Origin: Dictyobacter formicarum
GTDB taxonomy: Bacteria; Chloroflexota; Ktedonobacteria; Ktedonobacterales; Ktedonobacteraceae
Direction of reading: 5' to 3'
Assembly: GCF_016587435.1 (NCBI RefSeq)
Contig: NZ_BNJJ01000015.1
Span: 171,112 to 235,111, forward strand
Length of the DNA: 64,000 bases
The notes below the pieces were generated by a model. That model did not search any database and was not told where the DNA came from. It saw only the letters and a program-made list of their open reading frames with translations. Numbering within the stretch: position 1 is the first letter of the stretch; each line of letters starts with the position of its first letter. Made by a program: the position numbers and the translations under genes. This document shows, piece after piece, positions 45,766 through 53,550 of the stretch.

Positions 45766-46188
45766 TCACTCCTTCCTCGTCTCCCCGCCTGTGGTCTGCG
45801 CTTCCAGCGTCCGCTTCATTGTGGCCGCTCCCTGCTCGACCAGTTCACGAATGATTGCAGTGACCTCATTGGGCAGCAGGTCGGTGATCCAGACGAGCCG
45901 ACTCTGGTTCTCCCCCGAAGCTAGGACCTGCATGGACGCATTGTGGTGGGTGGTTCGCCCACCAACCGCTGCGTAGACCAACCGCCTCGCCTGGTCGTCA
46001 ATGGTGACGATCAGTTCGCGAACCACTGCGCCATTAGCAAAGGTCACGATTCTGGCATCTCCGTCGAGGCGCGCATCGATGACGAAGCCAGGGGCGAGGC
46101 GCTGGTGGACCGCGCCAACATCGCGAATCGCCGCCCACACGTCCTGGGGGCGAGCCTGGATCAGAATTTCCTTGTGAATAGAAGCCAT
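45766..46188 (-). CDS. SRPBCC (START-like) family protein
   Basis: A 140-residue protein with GGAGAGAAGAG before the ATG. The helix-grip pattern is complete: IHKEILIQARPQDVWAAIRD, GAVHQRLAPGFVIDARLDGD, REIVTI-type strands (VVRELIVTIDDQARRLVYAA), SRLVWITDLLPNEVTAIIRE and a long C-terminal helix. SRPBCC proteins bind hydrophobic ligands and include polyketide cyclases and stress-related lipid binders. Here the ligand is unknown. The gene is bracketed by CCCACG repeats in opposite orientation (45733 and 46365), as if carried as a passenger. Confidence 0.85.
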   Translation of the reverse strand: MASIHKEILIQARPQDVWAAIRDVGAVHQRLAPGFVIDARLDGDARIVTFANGAVVRELIVTIDDQARRLVYAAVGGRTTHHNASMQVLASGENQSRLVWITDLLPNEVTAIIRELVEQGAATMKRTLEAQTTGGETRKE

Positions 46189-46342
46189 TCTCTTCTCTCC
46201 TGTCTGCTCACTTTTCCTGAGACATATCTTTCCGCGAAACGTTGTACGTTTCGCTACTCAATATATCCTCTCTTGCGGACAGAATCGTTCCTCTATTCAT
46301 ATTCAAGCCTTTCTGCTCTCTTTTTCCATCACTTGCTTTCTC

Positions 46343-46365
46343 AAACTCGTTGCGCAACCCGTGGG
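46343..46365 (-). repeat. Dispersed CCCACG..TTGCGCAACGAG repeat, copy 6 (inverted)
   Basis: The reverse complement reads CCCACGGGTTGCGCAACGAG. With the forward copy at 45733 it encloses the SRPBCC gene. The remainder of 46189-46619 shows no gene. Confidence 0.55.
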
Positions 46366-46619
46366 CTTTCCTCCTTCTGAAAACAGCTCTTCACCCCACT
46401 TCTCTCGCACATTCACGATTGCTTTCACCATCCTACCCGCATTTTATACACACTAATTCCTACCGAAGTGCCATTTTGGTTCGGATATCGAAAGAGCCGC
46501 TCGCGCGCACCAGCACCAATCCCGTATGTTAGTGAAGATGAGTTGCGCATGAAACCAGAGACTTCTCTCCTTTCATCGCCTGCCCCATGTGAAGTCGACT
46601 ACAGTGATTAAGCCAGGCA

Positions 46620-47921
46620 TCAACCTGTTTTCCCCCAAATCTTGATTGAGAGACTGCCACTGGCAATGAACCGGCTATCGGGACTGATGGCAAGGCTGTA
46701 GATAGGACCTGCATGGCCCGGCAAGGTGCGAATAATTTCTTGAGAGCCGTAGAGATTCCATTCCTTGATGGTTTTGTCTTCGCTACTACTGATGATCGTT
46801 TGCCATGCGGGATCAAAAGCTACTGAACGGACAGCCCCGGTGTGACCCGTGAAGGTGGAAATGAGCCTCCCGTCATCGGCTCCCCACCATTTCATGGTCC
46901 GATCTGCACTCCCACTGATCAGCATCGTTGAGCTGATGGGAAATTGCCCGTCGTTCACCATAGTCAAAGACAGCACGTTCCCGCTATGGCCTTTGAGGGT
47001 GTGGAGGAGTTTTCGAGTGTGAGTGTGCCACAAGCGAATCACGCCGCTCTCGTCTCCACTTGCAATGAGCTGCTGATCGGGACTCATGGCAACGCTGTAA
47101 AGCGGACTTGGGTGTTTGGTGAAGGACTGCAGAAGTCGTCCTGTTTGCAGATTCCAGCGTCTGACCGTCTTGTCGATACTCGCGCTGACAAGGGTTTCTC
47201 CGTCAGTGCTCAGCGCAAGGGAGCGTACTGCATTGACATGGCCTTCAAGAGTGCGCAAGCGTTTCCCGCTGTGAGCATCCCAGAGTTTGATGGTGCTGTC
47301 CTGTCCACCACTGACCAGAAGTTGTCCGTTCGGACTCCAGACGAGAGCGAATACCCCGCCGTCATGACCCGTGAGGGTATGCAGCAAGTGGCCGCGCAAA
47401 GGATCCCAAAGCTTGATGGTGCCATCGATACTGCCACTGGCAAGGATCTGCCCATCGGGACGAAAGGCAAGGCAACGCACCCAACTCGTATGTCCCTTCA
47501 GGGTCTGCAAGACCGCATCTTCTTTCACTTCCTCCGTTAAGATATCCGCGACCAGGGCTAAAAATGCTCTCAGGTCCTCTTCGGAAGCGGATTGACCATG
47601 GATGTCCCGCACGTGCTGACTCGGATAGGCAAGTTCTTGTCGAATATCGGCAACGATGCGAGCTAATTGTTCGCGGCTCTCTCGGTTGCGCAACATACTC
47701 GCAATATGCTGGGCATCTGCCTGCGGCTTCTGAGAGAAGATCGTGCCGTATAAGACCAGACTGAGGGATCCCCCCCATCTTTCGGTGAGCGATCGACCTG
47801 GGAGTTGGGCAAAATGGCGATGACACGTAGAACAGCGATAGAACGTAATCTTTGAGTCGGATTCGGGCAATATATCTAATGGGCAATCTCGACAGGACAA
47901 GCAGGTAGCTTTTGACGTCAC
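46620..47921 (-). CDS. Zinc-ribbon / WD40 beta-propeller protein
   Basis: A 433-residue protein; a GTG start at 47921 fits the AAGGAGGAG ribosome site better than the ATG at 47957. Residues ~5-40 contain CLSCRDCPLD ... CSTCHRHFAQLP, a zinc-ribbon-like pair. A helical segment follows (SMLRNRESREQLARIVADIR). Residues ~140-433 are seven WD40 blades with typical GHTSWVRCLAFRPDGQ and TIKLWDPLRG turns. WD40 propellers are protein-interaction platforms. With a zinc ribbon and no membrane helix this one is probably cytosolic. A different domain set from the XRE-WD40 protein at 10230. No partner gene is evident. Confidence 0.85.
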   Translation of the reverse strand: MTSKATCLSCRDCPLDILPESDSKITFYRCSTCHRHFAQLPGRSLTERWGGSLSLVLYGTIFSQKPQADAQHIASMLRNRESREQLARIVADIRQELAYPSQHVRDIHGQSASEEDLRAFLALVADILTEEVKEDAVLQTLKGHTSWVRCLAFRPDGQILASGSIDGTIKLWDPLRGHLLHTLTGHDGGVFALVWSPNGQLLVSGGQDSTIKLWDAHSGKRLRTLEGHVNAVRSLALSTDGETLVSASIDKTVRRWNLQTGRLLQSFTKHPSPLYSVAMSPDQQLIASGDESGVIRLWHTHTRKLLHTLKGHSGNVLSLTMVNDGQFPISSTMLISGSADRTMKWWGADDGRLISTFTGHTGAVRSVAFDPAWQTIISSSEDKTIKEWNLYGSQEIIRTLPGHAGPIYSLAISPDSRFIASGSLSIKIWGKTG

Positions 47922-48096
47922 ACTATCTCCTCCTTGAAGGAAGCGGAAGCGCTTCATAACCTTGCATGAGTATATTCACAGGTACATCATAGCATGTTCG
48001 ATACCTCAATGCGGCTGGTTATTTCTCCTCGTAGCAGAATGAGAGATTACGGTCTTTTTACTTCATGCGTATGGGTGCAGGCTGGAGGTCACCTCC

Positions 48097-48417
48097 CTAC
48101 TCACCATTTTCTATGGCGGTGTTATGCGAGATGCGCAGTAGCAGGCCAACTTCATTATCGTTGGCCAGGATTGAGCTGGCTCCATTGCTCAAGAAAGGCA
48201 AGGGAATACCCGTTAGCGGCATAAGTTTGAGGTTGCCTCCTGCCATGATCACCAGCCCCGCCAGGATAGTCGTAAGGCCCGCAGCGAGCAGTTGGTTAAA
48301 GACACCCGAGGCTTGCATAGCAACACGATAGCCACGATAGACGATCAAGAGGTAGACACCAATAAGCACGAAGAGCCCTATCAGGCCCATGGTTCTGTCA
48401 GAATTCGAAGGAGGCAT
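48097..48417 (-). pseudogene. FtsW/RodA/SpoVE (SEDS) C-terminal fragment
   Basis: About 100 residues match the last helices of SEDS glycosyltransferases: LIGLFVLIGVYLLIVYRGYR, FNQLLAAGLTTILAGLVIMA and GGNLKLMPLTGIPLPFLSNG, then ASSILAN ... VGLLLRISHN. The conserved NLKLxPxTGIxLPFxSxG loop is recognisable. The first ~250 residues (most of the catalytic transmembrane core) are missing, and the region after SILAN is altered. A non-functional remnant of a cell-wall gene. Confidence 0.75.
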
Positions 48418-48445
48418 ATTTCTACGCCGTTTTGCTACGGGTTAC

Positions 48446-48468
48446 ATCTCGTTGCGCAAGTCGTGGGA
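48446..48468 (-). repeat. Dispersed CCCACG..TTGCGCAACGAG repeat, copy 7 (inverted)
   Basis: The reverse complement reads CCCACGACTTGCGCAACGAG and continues ATGTAACCCGTAGCAA, close to the flank of the 41029 copy. Confidence 0.6.
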
Positions 48469-48640
48469 TGTACCATTTTCAGGCATCATACGACGAGGTG
48501 TCGCCCGTTATAACCAGACGGGCGATCCCTGGGCCGAATTTCAGCAACTGTCGGAATTCCAGGATATTCGGGAGGATGCCGATTTCCGCCTGACCTGCAG
48601 AAGTGCCCGCACCAGCGACACGTCACACGTCTCCAACGTG

Positions 48641-48674
48641 CCCGCAGCAGGAATGCTCATGCTCCTGCTGCGGG
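48641..48674 (-). terminator. 12-bp perfect stem-loop at the 3' end of the telomere-resolvase-like gene
   Basis: CCCGCAGCAGGA (48641-48652) and TCCTGCTGCGGG (48663-48674) with a 10-nt loop that contains the stop codon. There is no T-run, so it may be a 3'-end stabiliser rather than a classical terminator. Confidence 0.45.
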
Positions 48675-50507
48675 CGATGCCGACCCCCAGGGGAAGGCCA
48701 TTGGCTCCTCGGCAATCGTGATCATCTGGCCAATCGGTTCGGCCTTGCGATTATACGACGGTTTGATGTCCAGTTTCCGATGATGCTCCTCGATCTCGTC
48801 GCGGTGCGCATCCAGGTACGCATTGATCGCCTCTTTGCGGCCACCGACGAGCTTCTGAATGGAGAGCGTGGTAATGTACCACTGCTCTAACGGACGGTGG
48901 GCCTCATTCCACTGCATCAGGGTATACACCGCCCGCCGATACCGCTCCGTGCCCGCCTCTGGGACCTTCATGCCCGCCAGTTTCGAGGTTGGCATGGCGG
49001 CATAGCGTTCACTATCATGGCGCCGCGTCTGGCTGCGCACATTGCGCGCCTCCCGCTCACCGGCGGCCAGCAAATACGCGAGCAGATCCGCGGCCCCGGT
49101 GAGCGCCATCCCTTCCTGTAAGAGCCTCTGCGTCTCCGCTGGCAGGTCCAGCTGCTCCAGGGAGAGGGTTCCAGCCTGCCGCACCCCACTCCCCACAACA
49201 CTCCTCACCACACGCCCCTGCGCCGGTCCTGCGTGATGGTCCTGCTGTTCATAGACGGCAAAGACCCGGCGCAACAACTCATCATCCTTGATCTCATGGC
49301 CCAGTTGGCGGCGCATTCCTTCGCGCAGATCGTCGCCCCAGGCGCGCGTCTGAATCGTCGGCCTGAACACGGAATAGCCCGTCTTATTCTCCGTGGCCGC
49401 TTTCTGGCGTCCCTTCGTGGGGGCCACCACCGGCGGCTCCGCATGCATCTTCTCCCGCCATGCCTCGTACTCGCTGCGGAACACATCGAGCACCGTCACG
49501 CCCGGCTGCCCTAACTGCACCCCTTGCCGGCCATCAATATTGCCATCGGTATCGGCGATCTTATAATCCGCATAGTTGGCATGGCTGGCATAGTGGTGCC
49601 GGATCTGCTCCACCTCCTCCGCCGAGGTGCCCGCTTCGACGCGTGGCTCCAGCACAAAGCGATGGCCCTGGATCTGCGCCATGTAGGTGATGTCGGCGAC
49701 GGGGGGCGGTGCATACCAGAAGGTGGCAATGCGCGCATACATGCCGCGAAAGTTGTGCACACTCACCTTCTCCCGCGTCGCTCGCACCAACTCCTCCAGA
49801 TCGCCGTAGGACCGCGCTGCTGCCTCGTTGACCGCCTTGCCATACTTCTGGCTCACCTGCTCGATCTCCAGGCCCGTGCAATCCACCAGGGCACGCAGCC
49901 GCTGGACAGCTTCAACCACGAGAAATGCGCGCACCAGCGTGGGAATCTCAGAGCGCCCCGGCTCGCGGCCACGCCCTTTGACCTGCCCCTCAAACCAGAC
50001 CGTATAAGGTTCCTTGACCGTGAAGGTTCCCGTCTTCATGATCTCGGCCAGACGTCTGCCCGTACACACCGCAATGCCCACCACCAGATCCGCCCACGTC
50101 TCTGAAAACAACAACGACATGGCTCGCTCCACCAGGCCGTCCGGGTCCTTGAGAAACACCTGCTGGCTGAGTCGTTCCTGCGTCACGCCCTGATTGCGCG
50201 CATTCATCTGCACCCATTCCCCCTCCGACAGGTTGAACACCTTCAGCCCGATATGTTCCCGTTCCCCGGTACGCGGATTCTCCCAGCTATTCTGCTCCGT
50301 CACCGGGAGTGCTTTGATCAAGGACCGCACCTGCGTGATCGGTTTGCGTAACGAATCCCCAGCCAGTCCCCGCTGCGTCTTCCACCACTGTAATTCGTGC
50401 TCCCACAGCGTGCGCAGCTCAGCCTCCTGAGCCGTGGTCGCGGTCCACAGCACGGGCTCTAACGCCTGAAGCCAGCGATCGCGTACCCATCCTAATATCT
50501 GTGCCAT
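48657..50507 (-). CDS. Telomere resolvase (protelomerase)-like tyrosine recombinase
   Basis: A 616-residue protein; ATG 50507 is chosen for the CGGAGGG site 5 nt upstream. Protelomerases are tyrosine recombinases that cut a palindrome and seal covalently closed hairpin ends on linear replicons. Visible hallmarks, numbered from this start: GIAVCTGRRLAEIMKTGTF (catalytic Arg near 151), a strand turn VWFEGQVKGRG (Lys177, 25-26 residues later, as in TelK-type enzymes), then SEIPTLV, VHNFRGMYARIATFWYAPP (second Arg at 254), YMAQIQGH (His282) and a Tyr cluster HHYASHANYADYKI (306-315) for the nucleophile. The length matches phage-plasmid protelomerases (~630). A long C-terminal part may bind DNA. 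A consensus promoter and a 44-bp perfect palindrome lie just upstream. A divergent tyrosine integrase is the alternative. Confidence 0.75.
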   Translation of the reverse strand: MAQILGWVRDRWLQALEPVLWTATTAQEAELRTLWEHELQWWKTQRGLAGDSLRKPITQVRSLIKALPVTEQNSWENPRTGEREHIGLKVFNLSEGEWVQMNARNQGVTQERLSQQVFLKDPDGLVERAMSLLFSETWADLVVGIAVCTGRRLAEIMKTGTFTVKEPYTVWFEGQVKGRGREPGRSEIPTLVRAFLVVEAVQRLRALVDCTGLEIEQVSQKYGKAVNEAAARSYGDLEELVRATREKVSVHNFRGMYARIATFWYAPPPVADITYMAQIQGHRFVLEPRVEAGTSAEEVEQIRHHYASHANYADYKIADTDGNIDGRQGVQLGQPGVTVLDVFRSEYEAWREKMHAEPPVVAPTKGRQKAATENKTGYSVFRPTIQTRAWGDDLREGMRRQLGHEIKDDELLRRVFAVYEQQDHHAGPAQGRVVRSVVGSGVRQAGTLSLEQLDLPAETQRLLQEGMALTGAADLLAYLLAAGEREARNVRSQTRRHDSERYAAMPTSKLAGMKVPEAGTERYRRAVYTLMQWNEAHRPLEQWYITTLSIQKLVGGRKEAINAYLDAHRDEIEEHHRKLDIKPSYNRKAEPIGQMITIAEEPMAFPWGSASPAAGA

Positions 50508-50613
50508 CTCGGCCCTCCGTTGTGTGATGCGTACGTTTGCCTTCACCTGCGCCTGTGGCAAGCCCCGACCAGCCTGGCCCACCACAAGCACAACTCCACG
50601 TCTGTCTTGTCAG

Positions 50614-50642
50614 AGTATACTGTGTTACTCCATTCTTGTCAA
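50614..50642 (-). promoter_or_regulatory. Consensus promoter for the telomere-resolvase-like gene
   Basis: On the minus strand, TTGACA (50642-50637) and TATACT (50619-50614) are separated by exactly 17 bp. The start codon is ~105 bp downstream. Both boxes are at or one base from the sigma70 consensus. Confidence 0.75.
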
Positions 50643-50747
50643 ACAGGAACATATATATGTACCACAAGAACCAAAGCACACGGTCAAACACACGGTCAGG
50701 ACCCCGAGACGGTGCGCGGAGTTCTCGGCAGCCGCTCAGCAGGAGCG

Positions 50748-50791
50748 TTCCCAGCCAGCCATGGGTGAGCTCACCCATGGCTGGCTGGGAA
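50748..50791. repeat. Perfect 44-bp palindrome, candidate telomere-resolution site
   Basis: TTCCCAGCCAGCCATGGGTG... is perfectly self-complementary about the centre between 50769 and 50770 (GAGCTC), with no spacer. Symmetry stops cleanly at both ends. It lies 240 bp upstream of the telomere-resolvase-like start and ~106 bp beyond its promoter. Hairpin-telomere targets (telRL, rTel) are uninterrupted palindromes of about 40-56 bp beside or near the resolvase gene. Confidence 0.75.
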
Positions 50792-50866
50792 AAGGGCATG
50801 GCATCATGATGCACTGGACTGCTCCGCTCCATCCACGCGCACGATCATGAGCCGCTGCTGTTCCCA

Positions 50867-50941
50867 ACGCCTCCCAGACGCCTCCCAGAAGCAGAGACCG
50901 CCTCCAGAGCGTGTGCCCCAGTCTGCCCTCCAGTCTGCCCC
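50867..50941 (+). repeat. Short tandem direct repeats next to the palindrome
   Basis: ACGCCTCCCAG is repeated twice without spacer (50867-50877, 50878-50888). CCAGTCTGCCCT/C is repeated twice (50918-50929, 50930-50941). Between the two palindromes these could be iteron-like or protein-binding repeats. The surrounding 50792-51400 has long open frames of skewed composition but no recognisable protein. Confidence 0.5.
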
Positions 50942-51177
50942 CAGGAAGCCCTTCAGCCCCGCTGTCACGCCTCCAGCATACCAACCCACGCGTGCCACCT
51001 TCTCAGGCACCTCCAGCCGCATCTCAACGTGGTGTGCCTCAGCACACGGCGTGCACGCCCACCGTGCGACCGTGCACGTCTCCCACGCCCTGCACCTGGC
51101 AGCGTCTCAGGTCACGCTGCCACGGAAAGCCAGCGGTCCACCACAGCGAGAGACCACGTCCCCCAGGAGAGGGAGAT

Positions 51178-51209
51178 CGTGTGTTTGCTGTGGTCACAGC
51201 AAACACACG
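51178..51209. repeat. Second palindrome, 15-bp arms with a 2-bp spacer
   Basis: CGTGTGTTTGCTGTG (51178-51192), GT, then CACAGCAAACACACG (51195-51209). Perfect arms. It lies ~400 bp beyond the 44-bp palindrome. Confidence 0.65.
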
Positions 51210-51411
51210 AAAGAGAGAGGCATGCTCTCTGCGGAGCGTATGGAACACGTAGGGGAACAACAAAGGAGAGAGCGGAGAGAGAGCGTATGGAGAAGGAACC
51301 TGAAGAAACACCGCATACAGAAAAGCCTGGCTGAGATGGATAGACCCAGAGAGATGGAGCAACTCGAGATGACACCGTTGGGGAGAAAGAAGTGCTGAGC
51401 AGAGACACTCG

Positions 51412-51855
51412 TCAACAAAGGGGATCTACAGGAGTGTTACTCCTGTAGAACACCCCCCAAAATTCGAGGCGTGGAGCGGCTTGACCACGAATTTGTTTGG
51501 ACGAAATCAATGCATCCGATTCTGGACAGAAAATGGCCGTTCTGAGGGTCATGGCAGCATGAGACACGCGTTCTGAGAGAGCCGAAGATCCCCTGCTTGG
51601 TGCGAGTGTCGTGAAGAGGCTGCCTGAATTGCGTCCGCCGTTCGCCGACACGACGCCTTCAGGCTGCTCTTTGGCCAACGCGATCACGGCGCCGCTGACA
51701 TCCCCAGGCTTCCAGCTGTCTCCTGGCTGGAGTTGGGCCATGAGGGCGAGGAGCGCTGCCGTCCACCCATCGAGCAGGTTGCCCGTTTCCCAGCCTGACG
51801 TGGAAGCAGGACGCTGACGTGTGCCTCTGGGAGCGTGCCCATGGTCTGCCAGCAC
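51412..51855 (-). CDS. Hypothetical protein
   Basis: A 147-residue frame with a GTG start at 51855 and GAAGAGAG upstream. The middle part (DGWTAALLALMAQLQPGDSW, KPGDVSGAVIALAKEQPEGV, VSANGGRNSGSLFTTLAPSR) looks like a folded helical domain with some winged-helix character. The two ends look random. I do not recognise the family. It shares orientation with the telomere-resolvase-like gene but is separated from it by ~900 bp of repeat-rich DNA. If real it might belong to the same replicon module. The adjacent 51856-52236 shows no gene. Confidence 0.35.
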   Translation of the reverse strand: MLADHGHAPRGTRQRPASTSGWETGNLLDGWTAALLALMAQLQPGDSWKPGDVSGAVIALAKEQPEGVVSANGGRNSGSLFTTLAPSRGSSALSERVSHAAMTLRTAIFCPESDALISSKQIRGQAAPRLEFWGVFYRSNTPVDPLC

Positions 51856-52236
51856 GCTCTCTTCACTTCCCTCTGCTGTGTCGGAGCAGAATCAGACAGA
51901 CGGCAAGACACAGAGAACAGAGAAGAAAGCAGCGATGGCTGCAAGAACAACGATACTGTCTGAAGAGATTTGATGATTAATTGAGCTGCAAAACAAGCAA
52001 TAAGGCATAGAAGCGTTTTTTATTTAGCGTTAGGAGAAAAATCGTCCCGCTCTGCTGGCCGTTTCTGGCTTCATGCTGTGATTTGACAATCTCTTCGTCC
52101 TTGCCAGTGACACATATGTTGGTTCTTCCGCAGGCTTGATACCGCTGTCGAATCCCCAAAAATCTGACGATAAAGAAAGAGATGAGAAAAAAGAGGAAGA
52201 CACAACAAGCGAAGAATCACCACAAGGAGAGCATCA

Positions 52237-53178
52237 ATGTCCCTCAAAGCACAAGCCATCGGTCCAGTTCCTCAAGAAACCGCACGCATAGCAGGCGCCG
52301 CCTACCCCAAAGGCAATATCTACATGCAGATGCGCACTGTCTTGGGAAGTATCTACACCGATGAAGATTTCGCCGATCTCTTTCCTAAGGAAGGCCAGCC
52401 AGCCGAAGCTCCATGGCGATTGGCGCTGGTTACTGTCATGCAATTTGTGGAGAACCTCTCTGATCGGCAAGCGGCAGACGCTGTACGAGGGAGGCTCGAT
52501 TGGAAGTATCTTCTGGGCTTGGAACTCACGGATCCGGGCTTTGACGCTTCGGTGCTCTCCGAATTTCGTTCACGTCTGATAGATAACCATGCTCAAGAGC
52601 TTCTGCTGGAGAAGATGCTCAGCCTCTTTCAGCAAAAAGGCTGGCTCAAAGCACATAGAAGGCAACGGACTGACTCAACCCATGTCTTGGCCAAGATCCG
52701 CGCCCTCAACCGGGTACTGTGTGTCTGGGAAACGATGCGCGCGGCCCTCAATAGTCTCGCAGTGGTTGCTCCCGACTGGCTACGAGCTCATAATCACCCA
52801 GCGTGGGTGGAACGCTATGGCCCTCGCAGTGAAGATTCGCGCATCCCTGTGGGCGAAGCCGCACGCCTCGCGTTTGCCGAAGAAATTGGGCAGCAGGGAA
52901 GGGAGCTGCTCGAAGCCGTGTTTGATCCAACCGCCCCAGAGTGGCTCCGTCACGTTCCAGCTGTTGAGATCATGCGGCAGATGTGGGTGCAAAATTACCA
53001 ACGTATTGATGATGTCGTGCGCTGGCGTTCTTCTGAGGATATACCTCCATCCTCTCGCTACATCGGTTCTCCCTACGACGAAGAGGCTCATTACAGCAAG
53101 AAGAGGAGCACAAGTTGGGTCGGCTACGTGCGCCGTGTCGGTGCAGATGAAATTCCTACACTATGCAGGAGAGGTTGA
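52237..53178 (+). pseudogene. IS1182-family transposase, C-terminally truncated
   Basis: ATG 52237 with AAGGAGAG upstream. It has the IS1182 N-terminal block (YTDEDFADLFPKEGQPAEAP, WRLALVTVMQFVENLSDRQA, LDWKYLLGLELTDPGFDASV and LSEFRSRLI), the first Asp in AHRRQRTDSTHVLAKIRALN, and a long helical insertion up to EAHYSKKRSTSWVGY near 53124. There the family would continue with the second Asp, but the frame turns to unrelated residues and stops at 53178. The C-terminal half is missing; intron-associated sequence follows. Confidence 0.8.
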
Positions 53179-53550
53179 GAGCAAAACAACCTCTAGGACA
53201 ATGACTTACTTAGAGGGGAAACCCAAAGAGGACAACAGCATGTCTATAAAGTGGAGAACGAGAGAAGGCATGTATGTCGCTGCTCCGCAAGTCCTGTGCG
53301 CATGGTTAGACTGGGACTGTCGAATCTGAGTTCCGCGCGATACCATCCATATCCATCACATCATGCCTGAAGTGATGACGCTGGAATACGCATCAGTTGT
53401 AGCCGGATGCGCAATGCTCTCTCCAGCAAGTGGCAGGCAAGGAGCCTGAGAAGGAACGGAAGGGGACCTACACGCACTTAACGTTTCATCTGCGCAAACG
53501 CGGGATCCCCTAAGGACCGCGAGGTCTATGGGGACGGAGTCTTCGTAGTA

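Noticed and set aside
50847..51398. Long open frames on both strands in the repeat-rich region beyond the 44-bp palindrome
   Set aside because: Pro/Arg/Ser-rich, low-complexity translations in several overlapping frames, no ribosome site and no family resemblance. Best explained by skewed base composition.
53294..53300. An earlier GTGCG as the 5' end of the large group II intron
   Set aside because: It would make domains I-III ~740 nt, longer than in the neighbouring ORF-less intron. 53551 gives a size matching it. Not fully excluded.
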